From assembly GCA_002718195.1 (NCBI GenBank), contig PBDU01000005.1:116651-173508 (forward strand): 56,858 nucleotides of DNA. Direction: 5' to 3'. The DNA is from Methanobacteriota archaeon. Its GTDB lineage: Archaea > Thermoplasmatota > Poseidoniia > Poseidoniales > Poseidoniaceae. The notes below the pieces were generated by a model. It had not been told where the DNA came from. It saw nothing but the letters and a program-made list of their open reading frames with translations, and made no database searches. Every line of letters starts with the position of its first letter. The first letter of the stretch is position 1. This document shows, one piece after another, positions 37,905-47,527 of the stretch. A program made the translations under genes and the position numbers.

Positions 37905-40457
37905 ATGTCGGAGAGTAGAATGGACAAGTTCCTACTCTCAAAATCAAAATCCTTTGAGAAATCCGCCTCAGCAATTCTGGTCGTTGCAGCGCTGCTTACC
38001 ATTGTTTTCACAGCAACTCTTGTTACAAATCCACCAACATTTTCCACAGATCTTGATGATTTCACTCCTCAAGAATCGGAGTCGGTTGTTGCTCATGAGC
38101 GAATTCACAATTACTTCCCTAATGAATCGAGACCAATGTTTGTTCATATTACCTCTTCTTCAGGTAATGTTCTTACTATTGAAAATCTCCAACAGATGGA
38201 CTTGGATGAGGAGATAATAAGAAATGAGAGCCAAGCCCGTCAAGATTTAATCGTGAGTTGGACTACTGGACCGGGAATTATAGAAGCGGCTCTAGAGGAT
38301 GCAGAAAGTAATTTATCGATTCAAGAAATTTCCACATGGACTCAGCTAGTTGATGAGGTGGTTGATGATGATATTGAATGTGAATTAACATCAGATGATC
38401 GCTTACTTAGTGCGGCTACTTATGCATCCAGCGCATTATTGAATCAGGACTTGGATGTCAATCCAATTTGTGAATATCTTGCAGAAGGTCAGGGTGATTC
38501 TGTTCCAACAGCATCATCTCTGCTATGGGTTCTAGAAGTTGATCCGGATTTAGATTCCAACTTAAGAGAAGTTAAATCAAATGAATTGAGAGATGAAATT
38601 GAATCACTGTCTAGAGAGGACGGACTTTCCTACAGAGTGGTCAGTTTGGATTTGATTTCTCATGATATTGATGAAGGAACTTTCGATAATCTGACATTAT
38701 TGATCATCATTGCCTTCATTGTAGTAACTACAATTCTAGCAATTACCTTCAAGTCTTTCAAGGGCGTAGTTTTCCCTCTAACAGCCTTAGGCGTTGCTTT
38801 GGTATGGACATATGGATGCCTAAATTTAGTTGGATACAAATTCACTGCCCTAGAGGTTGCAGTTGCTCCGCTAGTTCTTGGATTAGGAATTGATTATTCG
38901 ATTCACTTGCAGAGGGCGTATACGTCCTTACGACAAGATATCGATAATCCAAGTGAAGCATGGTTGAAGTCATGCTCGAATTTGAGCATGCCATTAGGGT
39001 TAGCAGTTGTAACTACAGTTGCAGCGTTTTTAGCTAATTTGGTAAGCCCACTCAGCCCAGTAGCAAACTTCGGAATCGCACTCGCTTTAGGTGTAATTTG
39101 TGCCTTCGTCGCTTCAACATTAGTCGTAGGTGCGCTTCATGTGAAGATAGATGGTCTGCAAAAAGTAACTTTTGGGGAGAATTTGTCTCTGCCTTTGTTG
39201 ACAAAACAACTTGTATCATTCCAGACGAAGCAACAATTTGCAGTTATTTTGATGACTATAATCATCTCGATAGCGTCAATCTTTGGGGCATTGAGTTTAA
39301 CTACAGAATTCGACTTAACGGATTTTCTTGACGATGATCTTGAGGTAATGAAAACTAGTAATCAACTCCAGACGGAGTATGAATCCGCTGGCTGGAAACT
39401 AGTTTACATATTGATTGAGCCAGAAACTGAGGGTGCAGTCATTGCAGATAGTATCGATTTATTGGATCATTTGAGATTATTGCATTTTGAATTGAAAGTG
39501 AATAGCGATGTCGTTGGAACTAGTGCAGTTAACCCATCTCCATCGTATGATGGGATATACGTTGTTCTAAGAGATGCGATTATTCAAGATGAACAGTTTG
39601 GATTAGACCATTCATTGGAGGTCTACGATGGTGACGTTCTGCCCCTGAGGGGCGTTGATGAAATAGATCTAGTAAGTGCGTTGATTGAGTTATCAGATAA
39701 TGAAACACTATCTGATCCAGTGAGTGGAAAAACTTGGTCGCAGAGGGTTGAAAATACTGTTAATATAGAGGACGGGGAAATCAAACATTTGAGGATAGAA
39801 GTAAGGGTTGATGCCTCAACTTCTGAAGAATCTGCAAGAGTAATCGCTGATTTCCAGGAGATGGTGTATGGAGATGGGAAGATTTCGACTTCCCTTGATG
39901 GTGTTGCAATTGTTTATGTCACTGGTGATTTAGTCACATTACAATCTGTCTTGGATGGCTTGAGTATTTCTCAACTTGAGTCTACTCTGCTCTCTTTAGC
40001 AGCCTCACTTGGCGTTCTATTCATACTAACTCGCAAGTTTGTACCTGCTTTGGTAATTCTAACTCCAGTTGGACTGGCAGCAATATGGGTGGTTGGTTCA
40101 ATGGCTCTAATGGGTTTGAGTTGGAACGTTCTAACGGTTATGGTTACTGCACTTTCTCTTGGAATTGGAATCGACTTCAGCATTCACATGTGGAAAAGGT
40201 TAGAGCTTGAACTTGAACGTAATGATGTGTCAAGAGAAGAGGCATTGGCTTCGGCTATGTCGACAACGGGAGTGGCACTCATCATGTCTGGTCTTACAAC
40301 ATCTCTTGGATTCATGGTGCTTATTTTCTCTCCAATGCCAGTAATTCAAGACTTTGGAGTTATCACAGCAGTAACTGTTGCATTTGCTTTGCTTCTAACA
40401 TTATTTGTCCTGCCAGTGCTGGTTGAGCTAACTGAAAACAAGACTGAGGCAAATTGA
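37905..40457 (+). CDS. RND-superfamily membrane protein (MMPL-type), second copy
   Basis: An 850-residue RND protein distinct from the one at 25.4 kb. It has two repeats of helix, extracellular loop and multi-helix bundle. The proton-relay motifs are PLVLGLGIDYSIHLQRAY in the first half and ALSLGIGIDFSIHMWKRL in the second. The first helix is SAILVVAALLTIVFTATLV. This MMPL/HAE3-like group exports lipids, glycolipids or hopanoid-like molecules. The ATG at 37905 (MSESRMDKFLL) is preferred to upstream TTG. It abuts the DUF2240 gene tail-to-tail with no gap. Unlike the other copy, it has no Asp/Gly-rich calcium-type loop. Confidence 0.86.
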   Translation: MSESRMDKFLLSKSKSFEKSASAILVVAALLTIVFTATLVTNPPTFSTDLDDFTPQESESVVAHERIHNYFPNESRPMFVHITSSSGNVLTIENLQQMDLDEEIIRNESQARQDLIVSWTTGPGIIEAALEDAESNLSIQEISTWTQLVDEVVDDDIECELTSDDRLLSAATYASSALLNQDLDVNPICEYLAEGQGDSVPTASSLLWVLEVDPDLDSNLREVKSNELRDEIESLSREDGLSYRVVSLDLISHDIDEGTFDNLTLLIIIAFIVVTTILAITFKSFKGVVFPLTALGVALVWTYGCLNLVGYKFTALEVAVAPLVLGLGIDYSIHLQRAYTSLRQDIDNPSEAWLKSCSNLSMPLGLAVVTTVAAFLANLVSPLSPVANFGIALALGVICAFVASTLVVGALHVKIDGLQKVTFGENLSLPLLTKQLVSFQTKQQFAVILMTIIISIASIFGALSLTTEFDLTDFLDDDLEVMKTSNQLQTEYESAGWKLVYILIEPETEGAVIADSIDLLDHLRLLHFELKVNSDVVGTSAVNPSPSYDGIYVVLRDAIIQDEQFGLDHSLEVYDGDVLPLRGVDEIDLVSALIELSDNETLSDPVSGKTWSQRVENTVNIEDGEIKHLRIEVRVDASTSEESARVIADFQEMVYGDGKISTSLDGVAIVYVTGDLVTLQSVLDGLSISQLESTLLSLAASLGVLFILTRKFVPALVILTPVGLAAIWVVGSMALMGLSWNVLTVMVTALSLGIGIDFSIHMWKRLELELERNDVSREEALASAMSTTGVALIMSGLTTSLGFMVLIFSPMPVIQDFGVITAVTVAFALLLTLFVLPVLVELTENKTEAN

Positions 40458-41057
40458 TTAGAAAGCTGACAGAGCTGCTATTATTTCATTCATCTCAAGA
40501 CCCTGTTCCCTTGCAATTAAAGCCAAACATATCCAACTGGTACTTGGCTCTAAAGCCTTATTTTTCCTTCGTTGTCTTCTTGATATCTCTTCTTTAGAAA
40601 GCCCGGTTTTTCTTGCTATAAATCCTAGTAATAGCCTTTCTTTTGCAACTCTAGGATCAGATGACTGAATCTCAAATCCATCCTCATCTGCATTCTCGAC
40701 TACCTTGTTTTGCTCGGATTGATCAATATTTGGTTCAACTTCGGTACTAGTAGGAAAGGTCCCGGTTTCAAAGTCTGAAAATGATACTGGATTGAGCAGA
40801 CGTGAAGGTCTCGGTACCCATGACAAAGGAGTTTTTTCGATATTCTGCAGAGTTACAGCTGGAGTTAGAATTTCTTCATCATCTTGAATAATCCAACCTT
40901 GTTCAACAAGTTTTTTGATTGCCCGTTCCGCATCACCGGGACTTAGAAACTTTAAATCGAAAGAAAGAATTCTTTCCGCATCCTCTAATTCCACCTCAGT
41001 CTCAGATTTGAAAAGGTGAGAAAGGGTCCTGATAACATCAAGTTGTTCAGGACTCAT
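40458..41057 (-). CDS. DUF2240 family protein
   Basis: A 199-residue cytosolic protein of the archaeal DUF2240 family (COG3612). The N-terminal part has the helical pattern LFKSETEVELEDAERILSF, then DLKFLSPGDAERAIKKLVEQGWIIQDDEEILTPA (seen in pieces), resembling a winged-helix layout. An acidic linker follows (TSTEVEPNIDQSEQNKVVENADED), then a basic helical domain with SKEEISRRQRRKNKAL. Function is unknown. The frame opens at a TTG at 41090, but the ATG at 41057 is the likely start. It lies downstream of the kelch surface protein on the same strand. Confidence 0.75.
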   Translation of the reverse strand: MSPEQLDVIRTLSHLFKSETEVELEDAERILSFDLKFLSPGDAERAIKKLVEQGWIIQDDEEILTPAVTLQNIEKTPLSWVPRPSRLLNPVSFSDFETGTFPTSTEVEPNIDQSEQNKVVENADEDGFEIQSSDPRVAKERLLLGFIARKTGLSKEEISRRQRRKNKALEPSTSWICLALIAREQGLEMNEIIAALSAF

Positions 41058-41098
41058 ATCATAGCCAAATTGCCGTCCTCTAATGAACAATGCGGTGT

Positions 41099-44000
41099 TT
41101 ACATTTTTGTGAATGATTTGTCATCATTCATCACCCATTTGTCCCCATTTGGTGTTTTGTAAATGGTCGTATCCAATTCATACTCGTATTCTCCACCCGG
41201 AGGAAGTTCTTCCCAGCCTGAAATTCGGTTCACATTATCTGCTTTGTCCTTAATCAGAACATCCAAAGCAGAAGCAGCTTGCTCGATGTTAAATTTTTCA
41301 TCTACTGACTTAGTTTTTGGTGGACCTTTTGGTCTTGCTGAATTTTGGTTGGGTTTGATTGATTTTGGTGGGCCGGCTGGTTTGGTTGGTTGAGGCTGCT
41401 CTTTTTGTTGAACTAGTTTACCTGATGCATCAAGTTCCATAGACTTCAATTCAGAATTTCCCCCTCTCTTTAGGATTAGTCCAACGATGATAACTGCCAC
41501 CAAAACTCCAATACTTCCAAAAATTAAATTCGTTGTTGAGTTTAATCCTGACGAGGTATAATCGAAAACTTTGACGTTATTATTCTCGTCGAGCTCAGAT
41601 ATCAAATTATCTGAGTCAATTTCAACAATCATTTTCCAATCATCGCTTGGGGTGACAAACCCTAGCCTAACTAACTTAGTGCTTTGAGAATCAATCCTGC
41701 TAAATGATTCTCTTGCAACTATTTCCCTTTGCCCTTCAACCTCTGCTATTACTGTAATATTGAACGAACGCTCAATTGCCTCATCAACATTAATTACGGG
41801 TATTTGTAGATTAATTCTATCTCCTCCATCAAAGTCAGGTACCTCAAACTCTCCTAATTTTAAGTCTGGACCAACGGAATTTAGTGGCAGGGTAAACCAA
41901 GGTTCCAGTTCAGTGTTTCCTGCCGCAGTCTGTAATTCCCAACCAGCATCGTCAGTTCCATATGCCCAGCAAGAAATGTATGCTTGGGTTTCGAGATTAT
42001 TTGGGTCACCTTGCTCTGAGAAATCGAACTCAAAGGTGAAAAGAGAAACTCCTTGATAAGAGGAGGATGGCAGATTGTTGACCGTCAAAGGTTCCCATTT
42101 CAAAGATTCAGATTTTACTTGACAAGACATTGACAAATTACCGTTCCATGATATTTCTTCTTCAACATTAGCAGCAACAATTATTTCATCCAGGTGGTAC
42201 CTAGAGTATTCAGTTGATTCTATCGGTTGTCTCAAGATAGGATTGGTATCGTCTATTGAAATTCTGGGTATTTCAATTTCAGCGATAACGCTATTATCAT
42301 TTGAATCTTTAATTTTGATAGTCGCTTGATTCAGGATACCTTGATTAAGAGGAACTGGAATCTCAACACTGAAACTTCCATCATTAGAATATTCAGAAAG
42401 AGATCCCTGCCATACTTGCTGTCCAATATACCCGTCCCAAGTTATCCGGATTCCTCCTGTGTATGCTCTTTGAGTATAATTATGGGTTAAACTTCCAGTG
42501 AATGAAATATATTCATCATTTTTTAATGCCCAATTTTGGACAATATCTCCAGTAACTTCACCTTTGTCATCAATTAGATTTGAGATGACATAATCTAATT
42601 TATTACTCAAAATCCACTGGGAATCAAATCTGGTTTGGTTTACGCCATCTATGTCTGTAACCTTAACATCTAACCTTCCATTTTGTAATTGTCTGCTATT
42701 CAGTGACCATGTACTGGAAAGGACGAAGTTAATTTTAATCATTTCATCATCACTAAATAAGTAACACTCATCAACAATCACTTGTAATCTTGAATCTCTA
42801 GGGAGGCAAGAATCACTGGATATCTGGTACGTTATACCTAGATTTTCTTGTCCTCCTAGAAGCAGACTGACTTCTGTTATGTCGGAAATACCATTTGCGT
42901 CTGAAACTGTAACTGACCAACCAACTTTTTGGTTAGGCTCTATTAATTGGCTTCCTAAGTTTTCGAATTCATATATCGGTTCTATAGATAATATCTCAGA
43001 AAAATAAGGTGTCCTCGTAGTCCACCAAATCGTTCCATTTAATGGCTCATAGGTTGGAATTGAACTGCCGGATTTATCCTCGCCTTCAACAAGTACCCTA
43101 ACATATTGGTCATCATCATTGACCGAGTCATCTAGTATCAATTTGATAACATTCTCGCTACCAGTTGTTTCAAGAATGTGCTCATAAATTTGGTATTCAT
43201 TTTCTTGAGACATCCCATCGTTGTTTGTATCATGAACTTTTTGAATCCATACACTTGTTTCCAAAGTTGAGTCATCCAATCCTCCAAAATCAGCATAGTT
43301 GATTTCTACTAATCTATTTTCGTCTTTGTTAACATATGAGCCGCTTACAGGATTGGATGATGCTAGAATCGGTATTTCTGCATCTATTATCACGTCAAGG
43401 GAGTTCATTGCAGTCAGGACATTAATAGCTTGATTAGATCTTGCTTCGTAGTAAAATAAGCCATTTCCTGAAGTATTTGACGGAATTACAATCTCAAAAT
43501 TATTCTCCACATCAGTGCTATACCTCATCCAGTCGGTAGAGGAGTTAAACCACTCCCCGGGGAGATTATCTTTTCCAGCAATCTTTCCTTCTATGTCTAG
43601 GTGTAATCTGACTTCGACCTCCCCGTAATCTAATTTTTTCCCGGTGTTGGAATAAATTGCGTTTAGGTTTACGCCTAATGTTGAATTTGCTGGTAGAATA
43701 TCATCATTCTCAATTGGGTTAAGAGCGTTGATGGAGGAATAGTAATCCGAGTGTGAAATTGTTAGGTTTCTGTCAATTGCGATAGCATTTGGTTCGGTGT
43801 GATATGTTCCTATCTTCGGATATGATGGTGATGAAGATGATATGTTGTATGTCAAAACGTCTCCTGTAGCATTCTCGCTTAGGCTAAATGTCCAGTTGAT
43901 GTTAGTCAATCCATAAGAACCATTGCTGGGTACAATCTCAATGCTCTGGTCAACAATTAGATCGGAACTTTCCACTATATGTGTGGAATCATTATGCTGA

Positions 44001-45712
44001 TAATAGATAAGATTAGCATATTCATTAGCTAGGTGTTGATTAATTCCCAAGGAATGACTTGAAATATTCAATGAATATTCTTTCTCTTGTAGGTATGCCA
44101 TGTGGGAACTTTGTATGGTTATAGGTTCTGAATAGGGATTAATTCTAGTTGGTATTTGGCTAAGAATTACTGATTGATGAGCTCCGATTTCTACTCCATC
44201 AAAATCAGGAGTAATCCAAGGGTCTAGACTCGTAGACGAAAAATTAACTCTGTATTGGATCCATGACATTCGAGAGTGCATTGATTCGTTATTTGAAATG
44301 AGTGTGTGATTGCCGACTCGTAAAAATGTTGAATTCCCTGTATAGTCCAAAGGCATCCAAGGGGATGTTATCAACCCAAATTCCGACTCAGAAGTCCTGT
44401 ATTGTAACTTCAAATCTGTGCCTTGTGGTTCAGAACCAGACAATTTAATCCAATGCGGTGTTGCCGTACCCTCAGAATTAATGCGCAAATCAATCGGGTC
44501 CGATGTTAACCAACCAATCGCTATGTCAGGAGATGTGTCATATTGCGTATCACCGAGATAATTTACCGACCAACTGGAAAATGGCCAATAACTTGCATCT
44601 CCTCCTGCATACAGTATTGTATTGTTTCCACTTGCCATTGCAGACATGAACATAGAGTTTGAAATATCCCCTAATCTCCTCATGTGCCCCGTTTCTGGGT
44701 TATACCCGTATGTTTTTCTTTCTGGAGAAAAGGTATATCCTCCTTGCAGTATAATCTCGTCATTGTAAACCGTTGACGCCATTCCCATTATCTTCCAAGG
44801 AAGTGTTGTATGATTTGTCCATGTATCGTTTACAGGGTCATATACTTCGGTATGATTTGCGGGTTGAGTCTGCCAATTTCCGTTTGCATTTTGAAGCCTA
44901 ACAAATCCGCCCAGGGCGTATAATTTACCATGGTAATATTCGAGTACGTGCGCATATCTGTTAGCATTCATGCTTCCAAGTTCAGTCCAGGTGTCGTTGT
45001 TTATGTCATACTTCAACAAGGCGTTTGAAGGATCAGAGCGGGATTCCCTTGATACGCCCCCGCTCACAAAAACATCGTTGCCGTTCTGAGTAACTCCTGC
45101 CATTCCAACACTTTTTCCGGAAGGCATAGGTGCCCCATCGTACCAAGTCGAGTTTGCTAAATTGTAAATCTGCACCATGCCAGTAGATATCACTTCAGGG
45201 TTTGAATTTGGGTAATGGTCGCCAATAGTCAAAATTTTATTTCCATGTTTTGCACAACCATGGTATTGTTGCTCGTACACCATAGTGTGGCTTGCAGGAG
45301 TCCAAGTTTTGTTAGCGACATCAAATATTTGAACAACTTGAGTCGGTCCTTCATCCCCTGATTGCTGTGGATTAGGGTCAACTCTTCCACCTAGTAACCA
45401 AAATTCATTAGTTTCCTGAACAAACACCATGCAAGAGCCCGTTGTTGACATTACCAATCCCTGACCTTGAGGGCTTAGCCAGTTGACTTGTGGTCTAGAT
45501 AGTAGAACCTCATTAGATGCGGAATCAATTCTCAGATCTGTCAGAGTAAAATTACTGGAGTCGAATTTATCGTTCAAAAATACAACCTTATTGCCGGAAT
45601 CTTCAATTGTGGTAAAAATCTGATTATCTTCTTGGACAATCATGCTGTTAATGCTTGAGAATAACATTAGCAAGACCAGTGCTAAGGCTTTGGTTAGGTT
45701 TGAACTGGCCAT
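41099..45712 (-). CDS. Giant surface protein: kelch propeller, beta-sandwich repeats, CARDB, membrane anchor, cytoplasmic tail
   Basis: A 1537-residue secreted protein. After a signal peptide (SSNLTKALALVLLMLFSSI), about six kelch repeats span residues 75-385, each with a GG pair and Trp (for example LLGGRVDPN, VSGGVSRES, YALGGFVRL, LQGGYTFSP, YAGGDASYW). A long series of beta-sandwich segments follows, then a CARDB-like domain (DRINLQIPVINVDEAIERSFNITVI). A helix (LIFGSIGVLVAVIIVGLIL) is followed by an unusually long cytoplasmic part of about 110 residues: a Pro/Lys-rich linker and a small domain ending YKTPNGDKWVMNDDKSFTKM. That tail argues against sortase-type removal of the C-terminus and suggests signalling or attachment inside the cell. 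Likely an adhesin or sugar-binding receptor. Confidence 0.8.
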   Translation of the reverse strand: MASSNLTKALALVLLMLFSSINSMIVQEDNQIFTTIEDSGNKVVFLNDKFDSSNFTLTDLRIDSASNEVLLSRPQVNWLSPQGQGLVMSTTGSCMVFVQETNEFWLLGGRVDPNPQQSGDEGPTQVVQIFDVANKTWTPASHTMVYEQQYHGCAKHGNKILTIGDHYPNSNPEVISTGMVQIYNLANSTWYDGAPMPSGKSVGMAGVTQNGNDVFVSGGVSRESRSDPSNALLKYDINNDTWTELGSMNANRYAHVLEYYHGKLYALGGFVRLQNANGNWQTQPANHTEVYDPVNDTWTNHTTLPWKIMGMASTVYNDEIILQGGYTFSPERKTYGYNPETGHMRRLGDISNSMFMSAMASGNNTILYAGGDASYWPFSSWSVNYLGDTQYDTSPDIAIGWLTSDPIDLRINSEGTATPHWIKLSGSEPQGTDLKLQYRTSESEFGLITSPWMPLDYTGNSTFLRVGNHTLISNNESMHSRMSWIQYRVNFSSTSLDPWITPDFDGVEIGAHQSVILSQIPTRINPYSEPITIQSSHMAYLQEKEYSLNISSHSLGINQHLANEYANLIYYQHNDSTHIVESSDLIVDQSIEIVPSNGSYGLTNINWTFSLSENATGDVLTYNISSSSPSYPKIGTYHTEPNAIAIDRNLTISHSDYYSSINALNPIENDDILPANSTLGVNLNAIYSNTGKKLDYGEVEVRLHLDIEGKIAGKDNLPGEWFNSSTDWMRYSTDVENNFEIVIPSNTSGNGLFYYEARSNQAINVLTAMNSLDVIIDAEIPILASSNPVSGSYVNKDENRLVEINYADFGGLDDSTLETSVWIQKVHDTNNDGMSQENEYQIYEHILETTGSENVIKLILDDSVNDDDQYVRVLVEGEDKSGSSIPTYEPLNGTIWWTTRTPYFSEILSIEPIYEFENLGSQLIEPNQKVGWSVTVSDANGISDITEVSLLLGGQENLGITYQISSDSCLPRDSRLQVIVDECYLFSDDEMIKINFVLSSTWSLNSRQLQNGRLDVKVTDIDGVNQTRFDSQWILSNKLDYVISNLIDDKGEVTGDIVQNWALKNDEYISFTGSLTHNYTQRAYTGGIRITWDGYIGQQVWQGSLSEYSNDGSFSVEIPVPLNQGILNQATIKIKDSNDNSVIAEIEIPRISIDDTNPILRQPIESTEYSRYHLDEIIVAANVEEEISWNGNLSMSCQVKSESLKWEPLTVNNLPSSSYQGVSLFTFEFDFSEQGDPNNLETQAYISCWAYGTDDAGWELQTAAGNTELEPWFTLPLNSVGPDLKLGEFEVPDFDGGDRINLQIPVINVDEAIERSFNITVIAEVEGQREIVARESFSRIDSQSTKLVRLGFVTPSDDWKMIVEIDSDNLISELDENNNVKVFDYTSSGLNSTTNLIFGSIGVLVAVIIVGLILKRGGNSELKSMELDASGKLVQQKEQPQPTKPAGPPKSIKPNQNSARPKGPPKTKSVDEKFNIEQAASALDVLIKDKADNVNRISGWEELPPGGEYEYELDTTIYKTPNGDKWVMNDDKSFTKM

Positions 45713-45834
45713 AATCAATCCATTAGATGTATGTTAAAATCTTTTTTTGTTGGAGGATTATCATTAGAGTTCATAAACGCTTGATGCACAGGTTAATTGG
45801 GTTTAGTATTTTGCAGGGTTTCAAGAGGGTTGGT

Positions 45835-47187
45835 ATGACAAAGGACTACGTTGCAATTGACCCAAGGACTGGTAAACCTATTTCTTTTGAATCAAGAAAG
45901 AAAAGAGCGGTCATCAGTGTTGCAAGAGATGGTCCTTGGAATGCTATTCCAAACAATAACATCATCCCTTTAGCCACTGGGGATATTGAATCACTAACTG
46001 TTGATTGGAGAGGGAAAAGTTACACTATGACCAGGAAAGACGGCGTTGAGGCATTATCTAAGGTTAAAGGTTCAAAAATAAATAGTGCTCATGACGCTCT
46101 AATAAAAGCAGCCTCATCTGATGACTCAGAATTGAGAATTGCTGCGTTGAACGCTATGCCTGAGATAGCAGAACAAAAATCTGGGGAGTTGTTTGATTAT
46201 CTCAGTGTTCTACTTGATGATCGGGATATCAATGTGAGTAAAGCTGCATCCCAAACACTAGAAATAATGGCTCCAGTTTTTCCTTCTGGCGTTGAGGATT
46301 CTTTAGTTAATGAACTACTAAGCGATGTGTCATATAGAGCAAAAGCTGCTTGGAATGGTTTACAAGCACTTTGTGATGTTTGGCCTGAGGTTGTTTGCGA
46401 CCATATAGACTGGTTATTACAAGAGGATGACCCAATCTTGCGCAGAAAGGCATCTAAACTTCTGAAAAGAGTGGTCTCAACAGCATCTTCTGCTGCTTGG
46501 GATTTGATTTCTTGGTCTTTACAAGATATCGATACGCAGGTGAGGATAAATGCAGCAAACACCCTACCATCCATGGTTAATAGAGAAGCAAAAATGGCAA
46601 TTATATTCGCTGAAAGAGCACTACTAGATACAGACTCTAAGGTAAGAAATAAGGCTCTTCAAGTACTACAAAGAGTGGATGTAAATGTAGGAAGAGCAAA
46701 GCAAATCATTATCGCTTCAACTAGGCATCCAAACCCGGAAATACGTCGCAATTGTATCGAAATGCTTGACAGAATATTAGTTGAGGAAGAGCAAAGAGAA
46801 CTTGCTGAGGATTTGCTGAAGACCGAAAAAGACGAAGAAATCAAGAAGACATTGAGGAAACTCTTGATAGACATCTCATTGGAAGGGACTGAAGCAGAAA
46901 AGAACAGATTCCTCGCTCCTGCTGAACCCGTCCCTGCAATTGACAGGGAGGTAGCAAGTGCTATGGGTCAAGCGATTGGATTGTTAGACGAAAACGGCAA
47001 TCTTAGAACAACTCTACCATCTGCAAAAATTCAGACAAATCGTGATTCAATAAACATCTCTAGAATACCAAAGGAAGATCAGAAACACATCAAGAAAGCT
47101 AGACCCACATTCAATGGTGTTCCAATAGAAGACATCGACGACGATGATGATGATTTTGAGGATATGTACGATAATCACTATCCTTGA
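45835..47187 (+). CDS. HEAT-repeat protein
   Basis: A 450-residue cytosolic protein made mostly of HEAT/PBS-lyase-like helical repeats between residues about 75 and 370 (for instance DDSELRIAALNAMPEIAE, DDRDINVSKAASQTLEIMA, EDDPILRRKASKLLKRV, DIDTQVRINAANTLPSM, DTDSKVRNKALQVLQRV, HPNPEIRRNCIEMLDRI). The N-terminus has a small beta domain (YVAIDPRTGKPISFESRKKRAVIS). The C-terminus is disordered and ends in a Asp-rich run (IDDDDDDFEDMYD). Such solenoids are protein-protein scaffolds. The ATG at 45835 is chosen because upstream in-frame residues are unlike the domain. No clear functional partner in the neighbourhood. Confidence 0.8.
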   Translation: MTKDYVAIDPRTGKPISFESRKKRAVISVARDGPWNAIPNNNIIPLATGDIESLTVDWRGKSYTMTRKDGVEALSKVKGSKINSAHDALIKAASSDDSELRIAALNAMPEIAEQKSGELFDYLSVLLDDRDINVSKAASQTLEIMAPVFPSGVEDSLVNELLSDVSYRAKAAWNGLQALCDVWPEVVCDHIDWLLQEDDPILRRKASKLLKRVVSTASSAAWDLISWSLQDIDTQVRINAANTLPSMVNREAKMAIIFAERALLDTDSKVRNKALQVLQRVDVNVGRAKQIIIASTRHPNPEIRRNCIEMLDRILVEEEQRELAEDLLKTEKDEEIKKTLRKLLIDISLEGTEAEKNRFLAPAEPVPAIDREVASAMGQAIGLLDENGNLRTTLPSAKIQTNRDSINISRIPKEDQKHIKKARPTFNGVPIEDIDDDDDDFEDMYDNHYP

Positions 47188-47254
47188 ATATATTTACCAA
47201 GCCGTCAGCATTAAAGAGTGGTCGTTGGTCGGACGCTTGCAAGGAGTTGACACT

Positions 47255-47467
47255 ATGAGCGGTGCATTCAACGATAAGGAAGAACAATTTGACCGCCTTT
47301 GGGATGGAATTACCCCAAAGGGAACTAACAGAACAAAGGCATTCAAGTTCAGACAATACATTCTTGAGCATGTTAGACAAACACGCAGACCACTTACTCG
47401 TGCTAACGCAAAGAAGTATTGGATGGGTCAACTCCAAAAGGAGATTAAAGAATCAGAATCTTTCTGA
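47255..47467 (+). CDS. Small basic protein, unknown
   Basis: A 70-residue protein with alternating basic and aromatic residues (FDRLWDGITPKGTNRTKAFKF, RQYILEHVRQTRRPLTRANAKKYW). It is probably all alpha and positively charged overall, which fits DNA or RNA binding, but I do not recognise a family. The ATG at 47255 follows a GCAAGGAGTTGA Shine-Dalgarno-like sequence about 9 bases upstream. A TATA-like AATATATTTA lies at 47187-47196, at the stop of the HEAT gene, so it has its own promoter. The DEAD helicase follows 60 bases later. Confidence 0.65.
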   Translation: MSGAFNDKEEQFDRLWDGITPKGTNRTKAFKFRQYILEHVRQTRRPLTRANAKKYWMGQLQKEIKESESF

Positions 47468-47527
47468 TTTGAAAGGTAAGGTCGCATCCCTCCTGTGACC
47501 ACGACTAATACACGGAGAGGATATCAA

